Part shown: one piece after another, positions 16,907-24,669 of the stretch | Position numbering within the stretch: position 1 is the stretch's first letter | Layout: every line of letters starts with the position of its first letter | Assembly (NCBI GenBank): GCA_017446055.1 | Contig: JAFSRQ010000117.1 | Span: 1-44,010, forward strand | Length of the DNA: 44,010 nt | DNA from: Synergistaceae bacterium | GTDB lineage: Bacteria > Synergistota > Synergistia > Synergistales > Aminobacteriaceae | Direction: 5' to 3' | Notes under the pieces: generated by a model | What the model saw: the letters and a program-made list of their open reading frames with translations, nothing else | Databases searched by the model: none | Told to the model about the DNA's origin: nothing | Translations under genes and position numbers: made by a program

Positions 16907-17844
16907 GGCCGGGACAGTCTTTCAGCCGCATCACTGAGAGCCGACCTCACCGCCGGAGTCAGGAATGCCAGCGTGGTCTTGTCGAGCCTCAGAAGGTAGC
17001 CGTCATCCTTCGGCGCAACGTGAATGTAGAATTTCTGCTCGTACTCGTCATCGCTCGTCAACGTCTCAAGAAGGTACGTATCACCGTCAGCCTCACTAAA
17101 TGTCCGCCCGAACTTCCAGAATGATTTTCCCCAGCCCCCGCGCCCCTCAGTGTTGCGCAATCCGGCCATGTCAGCCGCCGTTACCTCACGCGGAATCCTT
17201 ATGTGCATGTCTCCTCCTGTTACCCTCCGTTCTGCCGTGAACGCCCCCGATTTCCTGAACGTCACGCGGTAAATGCTCCTGCCTTCAGCCAGCCACTTGC
17301 GCTCGTATTTCGTGGTTATCTCCCGTTTTGGGTTGACCGTGAAATCTTCCGCCGCCAAAGCCTCGTGCTGCCCCAGAACGTCCCACACCTCGCGGGCGTA
17401 AGGCTCATCATCCGTAACCATCACGAACGTTCCCGAAACTTTCAGCACAGCCGCGAGTCCGTCAGCAAAATCTTTAGCCGTAACACGTTTATGCGCGTCA
17501 GCATTCTTCGACCATGGACACGGGAAATGCATCATGATTTTCTGTAGGGACTCATCCGGGAACAGCTCACGCAGCATGTACCTTGCATCTGTGTTGACTA
17601 GGCGCAAATTATCGAGGCCGTAAGCACGCCGGGCACAACGCAATACGCAAGCCTGTGAGATTTCCACGCCGTAAAGCAGAATCTCCGGGTTGTTCATGGC
17701 GTACTGCACCGTAAATTCTCCGTTGCCGAAGCCGATTTCCAGCTCTGTTTTTGTGCTGACGGGAAGAAACTTGCCGCTCTCAGGAGTGATTATCACCTTG
17801 TACTGCGGGCGGGCTTGTGTGGTTGCCAGTGCTAGAATGTCCAT
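16903..17844 (-). CDS. trmB: tRNA (guanine-N7-)-methyltransferase TrmB with a C-terminal extension
   Basis: 313 aa against roughly 210-240 for common TrmB. It makes m7G46 in tRNA from S-adenosylmethionine. The core (1 to about 200) has the SAM motif EIGFGNGEF (36-44), GVEIS (59-63), NTDA (84-87), HFPCPWSK (106-113) and MVTDDEPYA (about 142). The usual motif is PDPW, so the otherwise conserved Asp is Cys109 here. An extra domain of about 105 residues follows (FRKSGAFTAERRVTGGDMHI onward), reminiscent of long TrmB forms in some deep-branching phyla. It overlaps the phosphohexomutase gene by 13 bp and rsmD by 4 bp, so all three are one operon. Confidence 0.9.
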   Translation of the reverse strand: MDILALATTQARPQYKVIITPESGKFLPVSTKTELEIGFGNGEFTVQYAMNNPEILLYGVEISQACVLRCARRAYGLDNLRLVNTDARYMLRELFPDESLQKIMMHFPCPWSKNADAHKRVTAKDFADGLAAVLKVSGTFVMVTDDEPYAREVWDVLGQHEALAAEDFTVNPKREITTKYERKWLAEGRSIYRVTFRKSGAFTAERRVTGGDMHIRIPREVTAADMAGLRNTEGRGGWGKSFWKFGRTFSEADGDTYLLETLTSDDEYEQKFYIHVAPKDDGYLLRLDKTTLAFLTPAVRSALSDAAERLSRP

Positions 17845-19214
17845 GTGAAGTCAGGCAGTCCCTCAGCTAACACGCGTTCCTTCACGTCCTGCATTATGCG
17901 TTCGAGTGCTTCAGGCGTTCTCCCCTCACAGCGCACGACCATAACGGGCTGAGTGTTTGAGGCGCGGATTAGTCCCCAGCCGTCAGGGTACATGATTCTG
18001 ACTCCGTCAATGTCGCTGACTTGATACTTCTCGCGGGCCTTCTGTGTGATTCGCTCGGTTACCTGGAATTTCTCATCGTCAGGGCAGGGGATTCGGATTT
18101 CTTCTGTTGACGGGTACAGCGGAATCGACATCATGCGGCGTGAAAGCGACTCTCTTCTCTCGGACATTATGCGGAGGAGTCTCCCTGAAGCGTAGAATGC
18201 ATCATCATGGCCGAAGAACTCATCAGCGAAGAACATATGCCCGGAATATTCGCCCGCGAACAAAGCCCCGACCTCCCGCATTTTTGCCTTTATGACTGAG
18301 TGGCCGGACTTCCAGAAGAAGGGTTTTCCGCCGGATTTCTCCGCTACTTCAGGAAGAACCATGCTGCATTTCGGCTCAACGAGGACAGCCGCGCCCTTGT
18401 GAGTTCCGAGTATCTCCTTCCAGTAGAGAGCCATCAATCTGTCCCCGAATATCACATCGCCCCTGTCGTCAACAACTCCGATTCTGTCAGCGTCCCCATC
18501 GTAAGCAAAACCAACGTCAGCACCTTCTGCCCTGACTCTTGCTATGAGGTCTTGTAGGTTCTCGCGCTTCTGGGGGTCTGGGTGGTGGTTGGGGAAATGT
18601 CCGTCCGGCTCATCGTACAGCGACACGACATCACAGCCGAGCATCTCGAAGTAGCGTCTTGCCGTGAGACCCGCCGCGCCGTTTCCTGAGTCGCAGACAA
18701 CCTTGAAGCGTTTTGTGAACGGGAGCGTGAATTTTGACACCAGCATAGACAGGTATTCGTCATCAATTTTGGCGTGAGTGAGCTTGCCGTTGCCTGACTC
18801 GAAATTCCCGGACTCGGCTATCGTGTGAATGTTGCGCACCTCAGGCCCCCAGAGAGTCCCGCGCTCAAAGCACAGTTTCAGGCCGTTCATGTCTGGTGGA
18901 TTATGTGAGCCGGTAATCATGACTCCTCCGTCGACGTTGAAGCGTATCAAGCTCCAGTAAAGCATCGGCGTTGTAACAAGCCCAACGTCAACCACATCAA
19001 GCCCCGCCGACAATATACCCTCAGTCATGGCCGCCTTGATTCTTGGTGTCGAGAGCCTCGCGTCCCCCCCGATAGTTACGCCTGAACTCACGCCCGCACG
19101 TATCAGCCACGACGCATAAGCCCGGCCGATTGCCCTCACGGTTTCATCGGTAAGCTCCTTGTCCGCAATGCCGCGTATGTCATACTCACGGAAAATGTTG
19201 ACTGGTATCGTCAT
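17832..19214 (-). CDS. Phosphomannomutase/phosphoglucomutase (alpha-D-phosphohexomutase)
   Basis: About 460 aa from the ATG at 19212-19214, preceded by GAAAGGAG. A longer frame from 19262 lacks an RBS. It interconverts hexose-6-phosphate and hexose-1-phosphate, feeding nucleotide sugar synthesis. All four loops are present: FREYDIRGIA at the N-terminus, the phosphoserine loop TGSHNPPDMNG (about 100), the metal loop DGDADRIG (about 240), the sugar loop GEYSGHMFF (about 321) and the phosphate loop RASNTQPVMVVRCEG (about 418). It heads an operon with trmB and rsmD. It could supply glucose-1-phosphate to RfbA encoded at 26805 (inference). Confidence 0.95.
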   Translation of the reverse strand: MTIPVNIFREYDIRGIADKELTDETVRAIGRAYASWLIRAGVSSGVTIGGDARLSTPRIKAAMTEGILSAGLDVVDVGLVTTPMLYWSLIRFNVDGGVMITGSHNPPDMNGLKLCFERGTLWGPEVRNIHTIAESGNFESGNGKLTHAKIDDEYLSMLVSKFTLPFTKRFKVVCDSGNGAAGLTARRYFEMLGCDVVSLYDEPDGHFPNHHPDPQKRENLQDLIARVRAEGADVGFAYDGDADRIGVVDDRGDVIFGDRLMALYWKEILGTHKGAAVLVEPKCSMVLPEVAEKSGGKPFFWKSGHSVIKAKMREVGALFAGEYSGHMFFADEFFGHDDAFYASGRLLRIMSERRESLSRRMMSIPLYPSTEEIRIPCPDDEKFQVTERITQKAREKYQVSDIDGVRIMYPDGWGLIRASNTQPVMVVRCEGRTPEALERIMQDVKERVLAEGLPDFTWTF

Positions 19215-19238
19215 ATTATGTCTCCTTTCCTGTAACAA

Positions 19239-19274
19239 CAAAAACGGGGAACTGACTCTCACGCCTGCTCCCCG
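19239..19274 (-). terminator. Rho-independent terminator after gntP-like gene
   Basis: On the minus strand CGGGGA and TCCCCG pair around an 18-base loop, followed by GTTTTTG. It separates the permease from the phosphohexomutase operon. Confidence 0.65.
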
Positions 19275-19295
19275 CTGTGAATTTCCCTGCTGCGT

Positions 19296-20660
19296 CTACA
19301 GCATGAACGTCGAAATTCCGTATATCGCCAGCACAGCAACGACTCCCTGAATCAGCGTCGCCATTGTCTGAGCCTTGTACGCCGTGTTGAGATCCATATC
19401 GCTGAACTGAGTCACGACCCAGAAGTACGAGTCGTTTGCGTGGGACACAACCATTGCGCCGCTACCGATTGCGAGGGTAGCCAGAACACCGCCCATAGGT
19501 GAGCCGAGTCCGAGTGATGCCAGCATGGGGGCGATAATCTGGGCTGTTGTTACGATTGCCACCGTCGACGAACCCTGAGCTGTCTTCAACGCCGCCGCTA
19601 TGATGAACGGAAGGAATATCCCGAAGTTGTAGCTTGAGAGTGCCTCGCCGATGTAGTTGCCGACTCCTGAAGCCGCGATGACTGCACCAAGTCCACCGCC
19701 CGCCGCCGTAATCATGATGATGTTCGCGCCGTCCTTGACCCCCGCGCCAATCCAGCCGTTTGTTACCTCCTCAGTGAACGGAGCGAGGAAGAAGCACAGC
19801 ACGACTCCTATCGACAACGCTATAACGGGGTTGCCCAAGAACGACGAGACGATGAAGAGGGTTGATTCTTTTCCGCCGATTTTCGCGAGGGTTGAAGGGT
19901 AGCTGATGAATGAGCTGAACGCGATTAGGATTAACGGTATCAGTATGGGCGCGAATGACTTGAAGGCTGACGGAAGAGTCCCGTACTTCGCTTTGAGTTC
20001 CTCGTACGAGCCGCCTTCCTCCGTGTTTGTGTCGAACGGGACAGGGAGCTTCGGCCCGGCGATGAGAGCATAGATGTATCCTGCAAGCACTGACACAATC
20101 GAGACCGCTATACCCCACATGATGACCATTCCGAGATCCGCTCCGAGCTCATTAGCCGCCGCTATCGGGCCGGGTGTCGGGGGGACCAGGGTGTGAGTCG
20201 CGTAGAGACCTGTCGACAGAGCTATTGCCATTGTGGAGAGGCTGACCTTGCTTCTTCTGGCAAGCGACTTGTTGAGGGACGAGAGGATGACGAAGCCTGA
20301 GTCGCAAAATACGGGGATTGATACTACCCAGCCTATGAGGGACATTGCGAGGGCAGGACGTTTTTCGCCGACTACCTTCAAGACCGAATCAGCCATCGTG
20401 AATGCCGCGCCGGATTTCTCCAGCATAGCCCCGATTATCGTACCCAGAAGAATCACGATACCGATTCCCCTGCAAGTCCCCCCGAAACCGTTAAGGATGG
20501 TGTCGAGGACTTTCGCGGGTGCCATTCCGACCGCCAGCCCCATAGCCAGAGCCACAGCGAACAATGCCACGAACGGATGGAACTTCATCTTGGAGATGAG
20601 AAGCACCATGAGGATAATTGCCACAACGAGAATTACCACGAGCATAGAACCCTGTACCAT
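19296..20660 (-). CDS. GntP family gluconate:H+ symporter-type permease
   Basis: About 454 aa from the ATG at 20658-20660, which has AGGAAGGAG upstream. A longer frame to 20831 has no RBS and overlaps the divergent gene. It is highly hydrophobic, with about 12-14 helices. Family-typical segments include VCDSGF-like VFCDSGFVILSSLNKSLAR, THTLVPPTPGPIAAANELGA and GSGAMVVSHANDSYFWVVTQ. GntP members import gluconate or related hydroxy acids with protons. The exact substrate is unknown, since no gluconate kinase or sugar-acid enzyme lies beside it. Divergent from the acetyltransferase fusion gene. Confidence 0.93.
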   Translation of the reverse strand: MVQGSMLVVILVVAIILMVLLISKMKFHPFVALFAVALAMGLAVGMAPAKVLDTILNGFGGTCRGIGIVILLGTIIGAMLEKSGAAFTMADSVLKVVGEKRPALAMSLIGWVVSIPVFCDSGFVILSSLNKSLARRSKVSLSTMAIALSTGLYATHTLVPPTPGPIAAANELGADLGMVIMWGIAVSIVSVLAGYIYALIAGPKLPVPFDTNTEEGGSYEELKAKYGTLPSAFKSFAPILIPLILIAFSSFISYPSTLAKIGGKESTLFIVSSFLGNPVIALSIGVVLCFFLAPFTEEVTNGWIGAGVKDGANIIMITAAGGGLGAVIAASGVGNYIGEALSSYNFGIFLPFIIAAALKTAQGSSTVAIVTTAQIIAPMLASLGLGSPMGGVLATLAIGSGAMVVSHANDSYFWVVTQFSDMDLNTAYKAQTMATLIQGVVAVLAIYGISTFML

Positions 20661-20686
20661 TGTGAGGAAAACTCCTTCCTGAAAAT

Positions 20687-20714
20687 TTGTGTGTGAATGG
20701 AAATCATGTAGAAT
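20687..20714 (+). promoter_or_regulatory. Possible promoter for the acetyltransferase fusion gene
   Basis: TTGTGT (20687-20692) and TAGAAT (20709-20714) are 16 bp apart, in the gap between divergent genes and upstream of the ATG at 20748. Confidence 0.35.
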
Positions 20715-20747
20715 TATAGCAATCCACACGAAAGGTGATACAGCCGA

Positions 20748-21818
20748 ATGAATGAACGTATGAAGATGACCGCCGGGGAACTCTACAACCCTGCTGACGA
20801 GGAACTGTACACGCTTAGGACGAAGGCGCACAGGCTCTGCATGATGTACAACCAGCTATACGACACGGACGAGGATGAACGCTACAGGATACTTCACGAG
20901 CTTCTGCCGTATTCAGACCGCGAGGCGTATTTCCAGGGACATATCTTCTTCGACTACGGGATAAACATTCACATCGGGAAAAACTTTTACGCCAACTTCG
21001 GGACGACGATACTTGATGTCTGCCCGGTGAGAATCGGCGACAATGTCATGCTCGGAACGAACGTATCACTCCTCACTCCCATGCACCCCCTGCGCTGGCA
21101 GGAACGCAACGCCCGGCCTGACGCTGACGGGAACATGATTCAGCTTGAGTACGGGAAGCCCATAACGGTTGGTAGCAACTGCTGGATTGCCTCAAACGTA
21201 ACCGTAACAGGAGGGGTAACGATTGGGGACGGGTGCGTGATAGGTGCGGGGAGCGTGGTTACGAGGGACATTCCGGCGGGTATGCTTGCGGCTGGGAATC
21301 CTTGTCGCGTAATCCGGCCAATCGAGAATGACGGGGCATTGTCAGGGCGGGAAGATGCTGAAACAGTGCATTACTGGCTGTATGCGCCGGGCCATAATGC
21401 ATGTATGTGGGAAAATTTCTACTCGCACGGTGTCATGGGAATAGGCTGGGGTGAACTCGGCGATCTGAATGCATATCCCGACATGAAAGCTATACATGAG
21501 AAACTCTGTGAAGCCTATGGTGATGACTCATACATGAACATTTCGCTTGCTTTGTGGCAGTTTTCGCATGACCTGAAGCCCGGTGATGTGGTCTTCGCCA
21601 AAAATGGACGCTCTGAGATTGTCGGCATGGGAATAGTTGAGTCTGGTTACGAATTTTGCGGCAAAGGTGAATCTGGCTATGCTTCTCACGTCCGCAAAGT
21701 CAGGTGGACTCATAAAGGGAATTGGCCTATACAACAAACGCTGCCCATGAAGACCCTGACAGATATAACCAGCTGCACGGACTATGTGAGAATAATATCC
21801 GCACTCTTCCGTTCGTAA
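20748..21818 (+). CDS. Maltose/galactoside O-acetyltransferase-like protein fused to a McrB-N-like (EVE-like) domain
   Basis: 356 aa. Residues 1-190 form a complete Maa/NodL/LacA-type sugar acetyltransferase: an N-terminal Mac segment (MTAGELYNPADEELYTLRTK), hexapeptide-repeat turns and the catalytic His in LLTPMHPLRW, ending at AAGNPCRVIRPI. After a linker of about 14 residues, residues 204-356 form a different domain: HYWLYAPGHNACMWENFYSH, then GVMGIGWGELGDLNAY, LALWQFSHDLKPGDVVFAKN, RKVRWTHKGNW and KTLTDIT. This matches my memory of the N-terminal domain of McrB-type AAA+ restriction proteins, an EVE/YTH-like fold linked to modified-base reading. No AAA+ part follows. The second part is visibly more AT-rich. 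The RBS is GAAAGG. The two parts are seen directly; their joint function is unknown. Confidence 0.8.
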   Translation: MNERMKMTAGELYNPADEELYTLRTKAHRLCMMYNQLYDTDEDERYRILHELLPYSDREAYFQGHIFFDYGINIHIGKNFYANFGTTILDVCPVRIGDNVMLGTNVSLLTPMHPLRWQERNARPDADGNMIQLEYGKPITVGSNCWIASNVTVTGGVTIGDGCVIGAGSVVTRDIPAGMLAAGNPCRVIRPIENDGALSGREDAETVHYWLYAPGHNACMWENFYSHGVMGIGWGELGDLNAYPDMKAIHEKLCEAYGDDSYMNISLALWQFSHDLKPGDVVFAKNGRSEIVGMGIVESGYEFCGKGESGYASHVRKVRWTHKGNWPIQQTLPMKTLTDITSCTDYVRIISALFRS

Positions 21819-21830
21819 TCTTCATTAGGG

Positions 21831-21865
21831 AAAAAAAATGACCTCCCTGAAATTTTGGGGAGGCC
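21831..21865 (-). terminator. Rho-independent terminator at the end of the rseP-ispG operon
   Basis: On the minus strand GGCCTCCC and GGGAGGTC form an 8-bp stem followed by ATTTTTTTT, just after the stop at 21874. It also lies directly behind the convergent fusion gene. Confidence 0.85.
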
Positions 21866-21873
21866 GTGAGTTA

Positions 21874-22497
21874 CTAGCTTCCAGTTCTGCGGAACATGCC
21901 TAGAAGTTTGTCCGTTATGTCAAGCCTTGTGCTTGTGGCTGTTACCTGATAGCAATATTCACCCTTGATGCACACTGCCTGCTTCTGATACAAAGGTACA
22001 CCTTTAGCTTTTGCCGTAACAATAATGCCGGGATATTTCCTGCCTGTGAAAGTTACGTTTGCCCGGTCTATCTTTACGTCTGTGTATCCCATTTCGCTGT
22101 ATGCCTGTGATAATTTGCCGGAGATTTGCCTTATGAGCGCGTCAAGTTCCTCATTGACGGACTCGGAGACAACAGCACTCCCCATCACTCCCAAGTTTGT
22201 TATCTCTATTGTTACGATTGCTGTATTATCAGCCGTAACAGCACAGAAGGACGGAACTTTGCCGTTTGTGAGTTCTGCCAATGTAGGCGAGGCAGACATA
22301 ACTACCCCGTTAAGCCTTGCGATTTCCCTGCGCGATAATATCTTCCAGTTTTCGCCGAAATACGCTCTGACTCCCAGCGACTGGTTAGTGTACATTCCGT
22401 TCCTGACCCTGCCGATTATGTAGCTCTCATCCGCCGCAAAAGCCGACTGGCACAGCAGAAGCGCAAGAACAATGAGAACAGCGCGAAACTTCCTCAT
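21874..22497 (-). CDS. Secreted protein, PsbP/DcrB-like size and layout
   Basis: 207 aa from the ATG at 22495-22497, four bases after the ispG stop and preceded by GGGGATAAGG. A longer frame from 22584 lies inside ispG and lacks a signal peptide. A signal peptide (MRKFRAVLIVLALLLCQSAF) is followed by a domain of about 175 residues with YFGENWKILSRREIARLNGV and TFTGRKYPGIIVTAKAKGVP. The 'exposure of a small exported alpha/beta protein' layout (FxxxWxxxS near the start) recalls the PsbP/Mog1/DcrB fold, but the match is weak. Last gene of the rseP-ispG operon. Function unknown. Confidence 0.8.
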   Translation of the reverse strand: MRKFRAVLIVLALLLCQSAFAADESYIIGRVRNGMYTNQSLGVRAYFGENWKILSRREIARLNGVVMSASPTLAELTNGKVPSFCAVTADNTAIVTIEITNLGVMGSAVVSESVNEELDALIRQISGKLSQAYSEMGYTDVKIDRANVTFTGRKYPGIIVTAKAKGVPLYQKQAVCIKGEYCYQVTATSTRLDITDKLLGMFRRTGS

Positions 22498-22501
22498 GAC
22501 C

Positions 22502-23551
22502 TTATCCCCTTTCCCCGCCGAAAAACTCCGGCAGCACCGCTTCAAGCTCGCTGAATTTGTATTCCCCGCAGGATTTCCCCTCACGGAACAATACCGCCCC
22601 TCCCGGAGTCCCTGCGATTCCGAATTTCGCGTGCCTGGCTTCCTTCGGGCCGTTGACCTCGCAGCCCATAACCGCCACGCTCACACCGTCCGGCAAATCC
22701 GCAAGCATAGGCTCAACGATCTTCACCAGCCTCATGACATCAGCCCGCCTCCGTCCGCAAGTTGGACACGAAATCAGGTTTACCCCTCTCGTGCGAATCT
22801 CAAGTGCCTTCAGAATCTCGTAGCCGACTCTAACTTCGCGTTCAGGCTCATCCGTCAAAGACACCCGCAAAGTGTCCCCAATCCCCCGCATGAGCAACGC
22901 AGAAATACACGCCGACCCCTTCACGACTCCCCCGTCGCCCGGCCCGGCCTCAGTGAGTCCAATATGCATGGGGAAATCAGGATACGCCGCCGCGATAAGC
23001 TCATTAGCCCTGACGCATTCGGGAACACTTGAGGATTTCGCCGACAATATTACGTCCGTGAAATTCTGCGACAACAACAATTCCGCCTGCTCACGCACCG
23101 CGATGAAGAGAGCTTCTGCACGGTCTCCTTTTGCCGCGTCAAGCTGGGACTGTGAGACGCTTCCACCGTTTGCGCCGATTCGAATCACGACACCTGAATT
23201 TTTCGCGCAAGATATTACGTCATTGAGGCGGTTCAATGGCATGTTGCCGGGATTTATGCGGATTGCCCTGCACCCTGCCTCCATCGCAAGAATCGCAAGC
23301 GCAGGGTCAAAATGAATGTCCGCCATAATCACGAGCCTTGTCGACCCCACGAGAGCGCGCAAATCGTCAGCAAACTTCGCGTCAGGAAGCGCAGCCCTCG
23401 CCATCTCGCACCCGCAGGCTATGAGCCTCTCACACTGCGCAAGGCACTCCTCCCTTTTGTCGAGCGAGACCTTGAGCATACTCTCAACACGCACAGGAGC
23501 ATTCCCGCCGATTGTGAGTCCGTTAATGCTGACCTGCCTTCTGCTGTTCAT
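22502..23551 (-). CDS. ispG: 4-hydroxy-3-methylbut-2-enyl diphosphate synthase (IspG/GcpE)
   Basis: 349 aa. IspG carries out the penultimate step of the MEP isoprenoid pathway, converting MEcPP to HMBPP with a [4Fe-4S] cluster. The TIM-barrel half ends near residue 250. The cluster ligands are visible as SCPTCGRR (about 263-266) and MGCEVNGPKEARHAKFGIAG (Cys about 297), with GTPGGAVLFREGK after them. The segment usually reading QSMTNTDTRD reads ESMLKVSLDKREE here, a clear departure from the family consensus. The ATG has AAGGAGG seven bases upstream, overlapping the stop of rseP. Isoprenoids made here also supply the undecaprenyl carrier for surface glycans. Confidence 0.94.
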   Translation of the reverse strand: MNSRRQVSINGLTIGGNAPVRVESMLKVSLDKREECLAQCERLIACGCEMARAALPDAKFADDLRALVGSTRLVIMADIHFDPALAILAMEAGCRAIRINPGNMPLNRLNDVISCAKNSGVVIRIGANGGSVSQSQLDAAKGDRAEALFIAVREQAELLLSQNFTDVILSAKSSSVPECVRANELIAAAYPDFPMHIGLTEAGPGDGGVVKGSACISALLMRGIGDTLRVSLTDEPEREVRVGYEILKALEIRTRGVNLISCPTCGRRRADVMRLVKIVEPMLADLPDGVSVAVMGCEVNGPKEARHAKFGIAGTPGGAVLFREGKSCGEYKFSELEAVLPEFFGGERG

Positions 23552-23563
23552 GTCATGGCCTCC

Positions 23564-24616
23564 TTAATGCGTAAGGAACAAGTTGTACACGTCCTTGCAG
23601 GTAACAAGAATCATCAGCGAAATCAGCACCACGAAGCCAGCCGTGTGTATCCAGTTCTCGACCTTCTCAGGGAGTCTCCGGCGCAAAATCATTTCCAGAA
23701 GCACGAAAAGTATCCTTCCTCCGTCAAGTGCGGGTATGGGGAAAAGATTCAGGATGCCGAGATTCAGCGCGATGATTGAGATGAACGAGATGAATCCCCA
23801 CAAGCCTGACCTCATAGCGTGGCCGGACATTGACGCGATTCCCACAGGCCCGGTAACGTCCGCTTCCTGATAGCCCATGACAAGCTCGGCGAGTCCCCGG
23901 AGCATTAAGACTGTCATCCTGTAGGTGTAACTTGCCGAGTTCCTGAGAGCGGAGAATATTCCGTAGCGCACATATGACGGTGATATACCGAGCATGGGCC
24001 TGCCGTATTCTTTGTTGTCGGGGACGTTCACGGTGAGGGTCAATGTTTCGCCGCCGCGCTTGATTCCGACTGTTACCGACTCATTCTTCCCGGCCTCAAC
24101 GCGAATCTTCTCGGACATTTCGCGCCACCTGCTGACTGACTCGCCGTTGACGGATTGAACCACATCGCCGACCTGGATACCGGCCTGCTCTGAGGGGAAG
24201 CCGGGCATGATTTCGCCGATTCGTGTGCTGTTCATGTCGAGTACCCCATGGCCCCAGAGGAAAACGGCCATGAGTAGAACCGCAAGAAGAATATTGAACG
24301 CAGAACCGTTAAGGAGAATGAGAAATCTTTTCCACGCGGATTGTTCGTTGAAGCCCCGCCCGGAAATCACTGACTCTCCCTCGTCCTCCTCATTCATTCC
24401 GGCTAAACGACAGAAGCCGCCCACGGGGAACGCCCGCCACGACCAAAGCATCCCTGATTTGTCCCTGCGCTGAAGAATCACCGGGCCCATTCCGAACGCG
24501 AACTCGTGAACCTGAACGCCCAAGATTTTAGCGGTGATGTAGTGGCCGTACTCATGGACGATAACGCAGACGGCTATAACGATTACGAACGCGATTATAC
24601 TCACAAGCAAATGCAA
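23564..24616 (-). CDS. rseP: Site-2 metalloprotease RseP (RIP family)
   Basis: 350 aa. This intramembrane zinc protease of the inner membrane cleaves anti-sigma factors and leftover signal peptides. Seen: the HExxH zinc motif in IVHEYGHYITAK (21-25), a PDZ domain (EIMPGFPSEQAGIQVGDVVQ onward, about 135-210) and the C-terminal NLFPIPALDGGRILF motif (about 293-307) supplying the third ligand, plus flanking helices. The best start is TTG at 24614-24616, 11 bases after AAGGAG. No sigma/anti-sigma pair is seen nearby. Directly upstream of ispG, an order common in bacteria that keep rseP with isoprenoid genes. Confidence 0.94.
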   Translation of the reverse strand: MHLLVSIIAFVIVIAVCVIVHEYGHYITAKILGVQVHEFAFGMGPVILQRRDKSGMLWSWRAFPVGGFCRLAGMNEEDEGESVISGRGFNEQSAWKRFLILLNGSAFNILLAVLLMAVFLWGHGVLDMNSTRIGEIMPGFPSEQAGIQVGDVVQSVNGESVSRWREMSEKIRVEAGKNESVTVGIKRGGETLTLTVNVPDNKEYGRPMLGISPSYVRYGIFSALRNSASYTYRMTVLMLRGLAELVMGYQEADVTGPVGIASMSGHAMRSGLWGFISFISIIALNLGILNLFPIPALDGGRILFVLLEMILRRRLPEKVENWIHTAGFVVLISLMILVTCKDVYNLFLTH

Positions 24617-24629
24617 GCTGCAAACACTC

Positions 24630-24658
24630 CTTATGTGTGATGGAAATTTTCACATAAG
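24630..24658 (-). promoter_or_regulatory. Perfect inverted repeat over the rseP ribosome binding site
   Basis: CTTATGTG (24630-24637) and CACATAAG (24651-24658) form an 8-bp perfect dyad with a 13-base gap. On the minus strand the 3' arm ends in AAG, which is the start of the AAGGAG site of rseP. It could be an RNA hairpin that hides the site or a protein operator. Confidence 0.45.
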
Positions 24659-24669
24659 TATACAGCAGA

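Noticed and set aside
20661-20831. N-terminal extension of the GntP permease
   Set aside because: It overlaps the divergent gene, has no RBS, and the family begins near the ATG at 20660.
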